64,000 bases of DNA. Origin: Ecdyonurus torrentis (taxonomy: Eukaryota; Arthropoda; Insecta; Ephemeroptera; Heptageniidae). The stretch lies in assembly GCA_949318235.1 (NCBI GenBank), contig OX439135.1, forward strand, positions 20,221,035-20,285,034, written 5' to 3'. The position numbers were made by a program, and so were the translations under genes. Positions 1-64,000 of the stretch are shown piece by piece; position 1 is the stretch's first letter, and each line of letters starts with the position of its first letter. The notes under the pieces are model-generated. The model had not been told where the DNA came from. It saw nothing but the letters and a program-made list of their open reading frames with translations, and did not search any database.

Positions 1-169
1 TTCTTCCTGTGTAACTGGCAAAGTTTTAAATGAAGATTTGTCACAACTTTGGAAACCTGAGCTTGGTGAAATAAACTTGGCTTGTGCTTACATCTTGATT
101 TCCTTTGAAAACACAGTTAAAATCACGGCTACCTCGTGTTATAAGAAACATTTAAATTTATTTTGTGAG
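1..169 (+). CDS. Copy 0: 3' part of a CTLD3-type exon of an upstream multi-CTLD gene (partial)
   Basis: Open in frame from base 2 and ending in the codons for Phe-Cys-Glu directly before a GTAAAT donor, exactly like exon 16 of copies 1 and 2. It carries the SSC-x-TGK start, the central Cys, the TSC and the final FCE seen in those exons. This is the C-terminal part of the third CTLD of a paralog lying mostly outside the window. The following exons of this copy could not be identified with confidence. Two possible short terminal exons are an acceptor at about 813 giving 13 codons then TAG, and an acceptor at about 1370 reaching a stop in two of its frames. It may therefore lack the fourth CTLD present in copies 1 and 2. 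Confidence 0.8.
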
Positions 170-467
170 GTAAATGGTCATGTACAATGAAAACCAAATA
201 CTCGGGCCGGCCATAACATAATAACACAGTACAGTTTTATAACTATAACACACGGAAAACATAAATTTAAGAAATTATTTACTTGTATAGATGTAACTTT
301 TCAGTTGAAACCAATAACTAGGACGAAAAAAGTTTAAACAGTCACAGTAAAACGTAATTTTTTCAGCATTAAACAGCTCTTTAGATCTTAAAAAACTTGG
401 TATATATCTAACAAATTTATTATAAAAAAATTCTAAACAGTAACTCTTAAGTTACTTTTTTCCGTGT

Positions 468-703
468 AGTCTAGAGAAACCGTGGAAATTATTTGCAGGC
501 TAGACAGTGCAATCACGTCAATCATATGCAATTCCACGAACGAATGCTATGCGTCGTCATGGAATGCATGTAAACATGCATCTTGCAACGTGTTATGCAC
601 TCTCTCAAACTGGACGTACGCACCCAGCAGTAGCTTGAACCTATCCTCGGTTAGGAGTATAGAGTTACGAGTCAGCTGCCTTCACCACTTTGTCATACCA
701 GCT
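468..703 (-). mobile_element. tRNA-derived SINE (family S2), reversed copy
   Basis: The reverse complement matches the SINE copies at 18317 and 49023: the same head (AGCTGGTATGACAAAGTGG, A-box-like), the same region around the B box and the same CACAACACGTT-like body. Here the head end, not the tail, abuts a poly-T run (704-726). The copy lacks the 3' part of the family. Confidence 0.75.
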
Positions 704-1129
704 TTTTTTTTTTTTTTTTTTTTTTTAATTGGGTAAAATTACAGGATGGTTGGAGGATTTTCAATGCTATCCAGCAAAAAACCTTAATTTTTGATTAGGA
801 AGTTTTCTATACAGCCCACATTGCCACAATCAATGATGAAGAGTATACAAATTTAGGGGGTAATTTTACTAAATCACCTAAAAAAGGAGATCGTCTTGAA
901 TTATTAGATATGAGAACTTATAATTTTTGGGTTCATTATTTCATTAGTTTAAATTAAATTTTAAAAGTCACCAACGGCAACCTGCGCGTATACCAAAAAA
1001 ACGTATTTTGCGCAAAATGCTTTATTCCGTAGTGCTAAACCAATCAGAGACCGTGTTATAAACCTACTAGCCAATCACAGTTGACTTTACGTAGTTGATT
1101 ATACAGCATCCGTTCGAAGAAGTTTTGGC

Positions 1130-1835
1130 ATACGTTTATGCTTCTATGATAAATTGCCCACTGTGACGTCATTTTTCAATTCTCCAAAAATTAATTAAAT
1201 TCTTAATGTATTCAAAATTTAAAAATTCAAATATCAATCTTTATAAACTATGTCCTCTTTTAGAATATAAAATAAAATTCGTCTCCTACTTTTTTTTTAT
1301 TATTATTATTTTTTTTTTTTAGTCTTTAGCTTAAATTAAATGCTAAATTTAAGTTTTTAATATTCTACAGGTTTCCAGCAAGAAAAGTTATAATGACTGA
1401 GCAAAGTGAAGAACACAGACAACTCTTCCATTCGTAATACATCCAGATATAATTTTTTTTTTAATTTGAAAAAAAAAAATCAAACTTAGTTTTTTGAATA
1501 TATTTTAACACCAGTGGTTTATAGAATGTATGCGCATGACGTCATATTTAATGTGCTTCGACGCCATACTGGAGTAATGAATGCATTGTTCAGCATAAGG
1601 AAAAACTTCTTTTTTTGGATATATTCTTTGAGAATTCCATAATTTTTGATACTTTTATTTTTTTTACATACTTGAGATACTAAGTTGAAAATATTAAGAG
1701 TACAAACAGAATCAATACTCTTAAAAATATTATTTAATATTTTTTAATTGGCAAAATAAGTCATTTTCCTATGCGGTCTATGTTATTGAGTGATCCAACA
1801 TGGCGTTGACTTTAACATGAAAGCATACACCCTAT
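1130..1835. repeat. Dispersed repeat D, copy in the copy 0/1 spacer
   Basis: Shares several segments with 8810-9062, 26900-27195 and, reversed, 57625-57925: a TGACGTCA-like site, a 'GCATTG.TCAGCATA' segment and a right end reading GACTTTAACATGAA before a 'CC.TATAAT' motif. It is probably a degraded non-autonomous DNA transposon. Ends are approximate. Confidence 0.45.
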
Positions 1836-2006
1836 AATACAATACTAACAAGTGTACAAAAATACAAATAATTTCATTTGTGAAAAATTCAAAAAAGCCT
1901 TCTTAATTTTTTTTCCTACTGTACAAACATAATAAGGAGCGTATGAAAGAGAAGGAGGATTGAAGGTCTGGACCAAAATTATCATAAAATATAAAAATAG
2001 AATATA

Positions 2007-2580
2007 CTGTTGGCAATTCAAAATGTGAGAATAAAGAAATATACCACCCCAATGATGTGGCTTTGCGTAAGATTTAAAATGCATATTACCTTGTGTTGTA
2101 AAGGTAGGAGTCCACCTTTACTTCTAATTTCATTCACTTTGCTGGTATTGCATACAGAACTGAACTCTCTCTCGCTTTTTTGTCATTTCCTGTCCAGAAA
2201 ACATATTATCATAGCAAGTTCAAAAGCAAAGGGAGAGAAATAAGCAATGAAGGACTGTTAATGTTTAACTGAAATGCGGAAAAGGAAACCACGTGACTGT
2301 AAAAGTGGGAGGTAGCTCAGGCCTAGCTTGCTGCTGGCACAAACTTTTCTCCCACTTTTACTGTCAAGTGGTTTCCTTTTCCGGCACTTCCTTTTTCCGC
2401 ATTTTAGGTAAACATAAGCAGTAAAGGCGGAGTTGTCTTGTCAACTGAAAACACCCTGTTTGCATTTTAGTCCTTACACACAGCAAGCAAGATATAAGAG
2501 GGTGGATAAATTCCATTATTGTCCAGCCACTTTATTGGGGCGGCATAATTCTTTATTCTCAAATTCTAAATCTGCAACAG
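2007..2580. mobile_element. Foldback MITE (family F) in the spacer
   Basis: The left end CTGTTGGCAATTC and the right end (reverse complement CTGTTGCAGATTT) both lead into GAGAATAAAG and then a CCACTT/AAGTGG segment, forming a long inverted repeat. A second, nested inverted repeat lies at about 2274-2404 (GGAAAAGGAAACCAC against GTGGTTTCCTTTTCC). It is related to the elements at 23200 and 27764. Confidence 0.65.
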
Positions 2581-2581
2581 C

Positions 2582-2583
<2 letters not shown>

Positions 2584-2671
<88 letters not shown>
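2584..2671. repeat. (AT)n microsatellite
   Basis: An uninterrupted AT dinucleotide run directly next to the right end of the foldback element. Confidence 0.95.
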
Positions 2672-2674
<3 letters not shown>

Positions 2675-3035
2675 TGTATAGTATATTTATATTTTATATA
2701 GTAATATCCATTTCATCAAACAGATTATAAAAAGTATATTAAAAGCGAAATTAAAAATAATAATAATAATAATCTTCATTAAATCATGACATTTAGATAG
2801 TTTCTAAATAAGTATTGAAAAATCTCGAATGTGCCGAAAGAGTAAATAAATAAATAGAGATATGATAGTAAATGTAGTGAAGTAAAAAAATCAGAACAGT
2901 ACTCTTAAGAGGTGTATTATTGTTTGTGAGTAAAACTATTTAGTATCATGTCTTTATTTTGTATCTCTTGTGTCTTAGCTTTTTTAAATTCTTTTGTTTA
3001 AATTTACCTATATAATAAGGAAACGGTATCTGTAA

Positions 3036-3310
3036 AGTGAATCTCAATAACAGTGATTGGCTGACCAACAAAATTTGACATATTCATTGGTTGATCTTGT
3101 TTTTTGAGCCGATAAAAGTGAGTCGCATATTGAGACTACAACTTTTTTGGGAAGTTATTTTCATTCTTATCTAGTTCAAACTTCTAAAAGAAGAAATAAC
3201 ACTGATCGACCATAATATAAACGTAGTAAACAGGTAACGACATCATAACCAGCTGTTTTTAACAAAGGAACATTTTCGAAGCTGGCTCAATATTTGTGTG
3301 TAGTTTATAA
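3036..3310. repeat. Promoter-like dispersed repeat, copy 1
   Basis: Closely similar to 58855-59160. Both copies contain two inverted CCAAT boxes (GATTGGCTGACC or TATTGGCTGACC, and CATTGGTTGATC) about 30 bases apart, followed by GATAAAAGTGAGTCGCAT or TATAAAAGTGAGTCGCAT. This copy ends in a poly-C run (3315-3331). The arrangement resembles a Pol II core promoter; no gene follows either copy within the repeat. Confidence 0.5.
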
Positions 3311-3540
3311 TCCTCCCCCCCCCCCCCCCCCTATATATGCAATTTTTTAACTTTCTTTTATTCAGCTCATCATCAGCTTTAATTTATAATAACGCTACGG
3401 GAAATAAATATCCGTTAACATATAGATTTTTTAATAATTAATTATTTGTTTATATTGAAAATAAATTTCAACAAAAAATATGTAAAAAAAAAAAATAATA
3501 AAAATAATAATAATAAAATAGAGCTGAAAATTTTTGTACT

Positions 3541-3784
3541 AATAAATTAAGGATGTTAAAGTGTTTTTTTATCAACTAATCACTTTCATTGACAACATTT
3601 TATTTGCTTGTATATATTTAACATAGAAATAGATATCATTGTTATAAAGTTAATTGGGTGATATAAATATTCATTTATAAATTTTTTAAATTTTTGCAAC
3701 TAAATTTCAATAGTTATTATGTAAATTTTTTCATTACATAGCTAAAGTATTACAGTAACAAAAAGAACATCTATATAATTTAAA
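3541..3784 (+). promoter_or_regulatory. Conserved upstream block and TATA box of copy 1
   Basis: About 240 bases upstream of the start codon align well with 19455-19689 (copy 2) and more weakly with 50035-50271 (copy 3). The best-kept motif is GTGATATAAAT, giving TATAAATA at 3662-3669, 123 bases before the ATG. The equivalents are at 19573 (117 bases) and 50134 (138 bases). This fits a TATA-driven core promoter retained in all three copies; the transcription start itself is inferred. Confidence 0.55.
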
Positions 3785-18197
<14,413 letters not shown>

Positions 18198-18198
<1 letters not shown>

Positions 18199-18203
18199 AT
18201 AAA
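18198..18203 (+). terminator. Poly(A) signal AATAAA of copy 1
   Basis: AATAAA overlaps the last base of the stop codon. The same arrangement occurs in copy 2 at 48904-48909. It implies a very short 3' UTR if used. Confidence 0.5.
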
Positions 18204-18316
18204 ATTAATTGAATATGTATAATGACATTATTATTATTATCATTCTCTTTTTTTAAGTATTTTAAAATACATTCTGTAAAAGCATGGCTTACAATTACCT
18301 TTTTTAAAAAGTATAG

Positions 18317-18700
18317 GTTTACTGAGCTGGTATGACCAAGTGGTGAAGGCAGCTGATTCGTAACTCTGTACTCCTCACCGAAAATAGGTTCGAACCATTG
18401 CTGGGTGCTTACATGAAGTGTGAGAGCACAACACGTTATACACGATGCATGTTTACATATATTTCACGACAACGCACAGCATTTGGGAGGTGCATGATCG
18501 ATATGACTGCACCGATCAGCATGCCTAAACGTTTCCACGGTTTCTCTAGTCTGTCATGATGAATTCCGGGCTGTGCGTACTTAGGCCGTGGCCGGTCCGT
18601 GTTTGCTGTTTCCATTGATTGTAAAGTCTATACCTGTCGATAAGACAATGTCTTGACTGGTATTGGGATTGTTGTAGCACAATAACACAATATGGCAAGC

Positions 18701-18727
<27 letters not shown>
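18317..18727 (+). mobile_element. tRNA-derived SINE (family S2) downstream of copy 1
   Basis: The head is GAGCTGGTATGACCAAGTGG (A box), the B box is GGTTCGAACCATT, and the copy ends in a long poly-A after ATATGGCAAGC. The paralogous copy at 49023-49428 is at the same distance after copy 2, so the insertion predates the duplication. Confidence 0.85.
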
Positions 18728-18731
<4 letters not shown>

Positions 18732-19375
18732 TCAATTGTTTTCATTTCTTAACATACCTAAATATGTACGTTGTTTTGGCAGGATTCATTTATTTATTAT
18801 TTACTTTACATCCACAAATTTGCAGATGCGGTTTCAAGACGTCACAGCTTGCTTATTTTTCTCGCGGGTGGACTAGGCGAGCTTAAACTTCATGAAATCC
18901 CAAATTATTTAGTTTGAATAGAAAGTAAATTAGAAATAAATGACTCCTGGAAGATTAACATTGATATTTACGTATGTTAGGACGTTGAACATGTTTTTTG
19001 TCAAGGTGTTCTAGATCTTGAAGTAGAAGAAAGTAGCATTTTCAATTATATTGAATAAAACTCTTAATTTCAACAATTATTATATTCTCTTTTCACTTTT
19101 TTTTTTTTTCAAATAAAATAATAATAGATATAGATACAAATATTGAAATTGATTGCCTTTAATGTTCATTATATAAGTGTTGGTTTAAAATTTTTTTAAA
19201 AGTATTAAAATTTAGTTTATTATTATTTATGTAACAGGAAATGAACATCCAGTCAAACCTAAAAAATAATATATATATTATAAAAATAAATAATAATAAT
19301 AATAGCATTTTTGTAATTAATTGAATTGTTAATAAATATGTATATATTATATATTTATATAAATTATACCTTTAG

Positions 19376-19448
<73 letters not shown>

Positions 19449-19454
19449 TACTAA

Positions 19455-19689
19455 TGAATTGGGGAAGTTCAAGTGTTTTTTTATCAACTAATCACTTTCA
19501 TTGACCACATTTTATTCCTCGTATATATTTTGCATAGAAATTGATAGCATTGTTATAAAGTTAATTGGGTGATATAAATATTAATTTATAAAAATTTCAA
19601 ATTTCACAACTAAATTTTAAAATTTATTATGTAACTTATTTTTACTGCACAGCTTAAGTATTGTAGTTACAAGAAGAATATAATTAAAA
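19455..19689 (+). promoter_or_regulatory. Conserved upstream block and TATA box of copy 2
   Basis: Aligns with 3541-3784; TATAAATA lies at 19573-19580, 117 bases before the ATG. Confidence 0.55.
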
Positions 19690-48904
<29,215 letters not shown>

Positions 48905-49022
48905 ATAAAATTAATTGATTATATATAATGATATTATTATGGTTTTCATTCTCTGTTTTTTAGTATTTTACAATACATTCTGTAAAAGCATTGCTCACAA
49001 TTACCTTTTTAAAAAGTATAGA

Positions 49023-49428
49023 TTTACTGAGCTGGTATGGCATAGTGGTGAAGGCAGCTGAGCTGATTCGTAACTCAGTACTTCTCACCGAGTATAGGTT
49101 CGAGCCATTGCTGGGTGCTTACATGAAGTGTGAGAGCACAACACGTTGCACGATGCATGTTTACATATATTTCACGACGACGCACATCATTTGGAAGGTG
49201 CATGATCGATATGATTGCACCTATCAGCATGCCTAGACGTTTCCGCGATTTCCCCATTCTCTCATGAAGAATGCCAGGCTGTGTACTTAGATCATAGCTG
49301 GCCCGTGTGTGCTGTTTCCATTGATTGGAAAGTCCTTACCTGTCGATAAGACAAAGTCTTGACTGGGATTGGGATTGGTGTAGCACAGTAAAACAATATG
49401 GCAAGCAAAAAAAAAAAAAAAAAAAAGT
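49023..49428 (+). mobile_element. tRNA-derived SINE (family S2) downstream of copy 2
   Basis: Paralogous to 18317-18727: the same A box, GGTTCGAGCCATT B box and poly-A tail after ATATGGCAAGC. Confidence 0.85.
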
Positions 49429-50034
49429 TTTACTTCCTCATACCTAACGTGGTTTTTGCCGGATTCATTGATTTATTATTTACGTTACATTCACAAATTT
49501 GCAGATACGGTTTCATGACGTCACAGCTCGCTTATTTTTCTCGCGGGTGGACTAAGCGAGCTGTGACGTCCTGGAAAATTAACATTAATATTTACGTATC
49601 GTATGTTAAGATGTTGAACCTGTTTTTTGTCATCTGTAAGTAGAAGAAATTAGCATTTTCAATTATGTTGAATAGAACTCGTAGTTTCAACAATTATTAT
49701 ATTTTCTTCCCACTTTTTTTTTTTTTTTTGCTTCAAATAAAATAATAAAATATGTACAAATGTTTAAATTGACTGCCTTTAATGATAATTCATGTAAATA
49801 TTGGTTGAAAATTTTTTAAAAAAATTTAAAATGCAGTTTATTAATATTTATGTAACAGGAAATGAACATCCAGTCAAATCTAAAAAACAAAAACAAAAAA
49901 AAAAACATTATAGAGACAAAAATAATAATATTAGCATTTTTGTAGCAGTTAATTAAATTGTTAATATATATTTATTATGATACGTTTTATATATAATTAT
50001 ATACTAGTTAATTAGGGAAGTAGAAGGTTCTTTT

Positions 50035-50271
50035 TAATGATCTAATCATTCTCATTAACAAAATTTTATTTTTCGTATATAAGTTATGTAAGTTTTAAAA
50101 ATGAATAACATTATTGTAACGTTAATTTAGTGATATAAATTTGTATGGATAAATTTGAACATACATTTTGTACTCTTAAATTTCAAAAACATTTATTATG
50201 TAACATCTTACATTTTATAAAGAGAATCATTTTATTAACGACAAGAACATAGCTATATACAGTATTTTAAA
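50035..50271 (+). promoter_or_regulatory. Conserved upstream block and TATA box of copy 3
   Basis: A diverged version of the block before copies 1 and 2; TATAAAT at 50134-50140 is 138 bases before the ATG. Confidence 0.45.
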
Positions 50272-62717
<12,446 letters not shown>

Positions 62718-63356
62718 GTAAGTAATATATCGATGTGGTCGTAGCTAAAGAGCATAGGGCGTATGTGCATTTCAAAGTCACCCCACATAGGGCGTATGTG
62801 CAGTTTGTGATAAATTCAAATTTCTTAATTTTTGGAAAATGGTTATTACTATTACTTTACATTTACTGAAACTTTCATTATAATTTAACAATATTAAAAA
62901 TTTCAAAAGAAAGAAGTTGTGCGACGTCAGTTGAGAATGGCTTGACCAATTATCAGCTTTTTGTCTCTCCTGTAAAGTTATAAAAAAATACACATATGCC
63001 GTAAGCTATAAACTGGCTAAATGCACATCAACCTTTTAGCCACGGCCACATCGATATCTGTCATGATATAGTAGCGGTAAATTTTTAATATCTTTATTTT
63101 AGGATTAACCTTGGACGTGACGGATTTTATTTATAGGTTTTTTAAAACTTTCAGCATTATTAATTTGTATTTACTTTAATAGCATGTGTATCATAACCAT
63201 ATTTTAAATCAATTTGAACATAGGTTATGTGGGAAAAACATACATAGAAAATATAGGAAGCCTTCTGCTCACCATGTTATTTTTTCCTCTCATGACTGAT
63301 AGACAATTCAATTGAAAATTTAATACACGTGCAAATACAAACTAATGCTTAAAATA
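62718..63356. other. Start of copy 3 intron 12
   Basis: Begins GTAAGT. No 13-nt exon like AAAGTTAAAGAAA was found between AG and GT here. A local hairpin uses GGGCGTATGTGCA direct repeats (about 62758 and 62787) and an AGCTAAAGAG/TTTTAGCC pair. Confidence 0.5.

Positions 63357-64000
<644 letters not shown>

Larger units (their letters stand above)
170..3784. other. Spacer between copy 0 and copy 1
   Basis: No convincing protein-coding exon was found here apart from the two weak terminal-exon candidates mentioned for copy 0. The stretch holds a reversed SINE, a dispersed repeat, a foldback element, an AT microsatellite, a promoter-like repeat, short poly-C, and the conserved upstream block of copy 1. 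Confidence 0.6.
18199..19689. other. Spacer between copies 1 and 2
   Basis: Contains SINE S2, a degraded TTAA-family MITE (about 18770-19020), a block at 19021-19265 conserved after copy 2 (49640-49885), an AT microsatellite (19379-19446) and the copy 2 promoter block. No gene is seen. Confidence 0.7.
48905..50271. other. Spacer between copies 2 and 3
   Basis: Holds SINE S2 (49023-49428), a degraded TTAA-family MITE (49440-49640), the conserved block at 49640-49885 and the copy 3 upstream region. No gene is seen. Confidence 0.7.

Noticed and set aside
1370..1436. A firm terminal exon of copy 0
   Set aside because: There is an acceptor and a stop, but no similarity to exons 17-20 of the other copies, so it is kept only as a possibility.

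Overview
The window is eukaryotic and comes from an AT-rich, intron-rich invertebrate animal. Genes are split by GT-AG introns, and the DNA is full of microsatellites, foldback MITEs, Pol III-type SINEs, LINE fragments and one full Ty3/Gypsy element. I cannot fix the phylum from the sequence alone.

The main content is a tandem, same-strand array of paralogous genes for secreted proteins made of C-type-lectin-like domains (CTLDs). Copy 0 contributes only one exon end (1-169). Copy 1 (3785-18198) is complete: 20 exons, 746 residues, a signal peptide, then four CTLDs separated by short two-Cys linkers. Copy 2 (19690-48904) has the same 20-exon plan, but the first half of exon 15 is missing and intron 10 has been enlarged to 11.8 kb by a retrotransposon. 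Copy 3 (50272 to beyond 62717) is more diverged and runs off the window after the third linker. In copies 1 and 2 CTLDs 1-3 share a non-standard cysteine plan (Cys-Cys in the first helix plus extra cysteines), the exon phase pattern repeats three times, and each linker has a tiny exon of 25, 16 or 13 nt. CTLD4 has the classical four-Cys plan without the calcium-site motifs. I do not recognise the family as a named one.

Layout: 170-3784 spacer with a SINE, foldbacks and a promoter block; 3785-18198 copy 1; 18199-19689 spacer; 19690-48904 copy 2, with a young 9.76-kb Ty3/Gypsy element at 31745-41504 (near-identical 1,629-bp LTRs, TGTT target duplication, gag and pol linked by a textbook -1 frameshift signal); 48905-50271 spacer; 50272-62717 copy 3, whose intron 11 holds an inverted array of 418-bp tRNA-like units; 63357-64000 an AAAG/GAGAAAGA simple repeat.

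Copies 1 and 2 can be aligned through exons, introns, promoter and 3' flank, so insertions can be dated relative to their duplication. A tRNA-type SINE downstream of both genes and several MITEs are shared and older. Other insertions (a TTAA-flanked MITE, a 5S-rRNA-type SINE, a second tRNA-type SINE, the Ty3 element) are private to one copy and younger.
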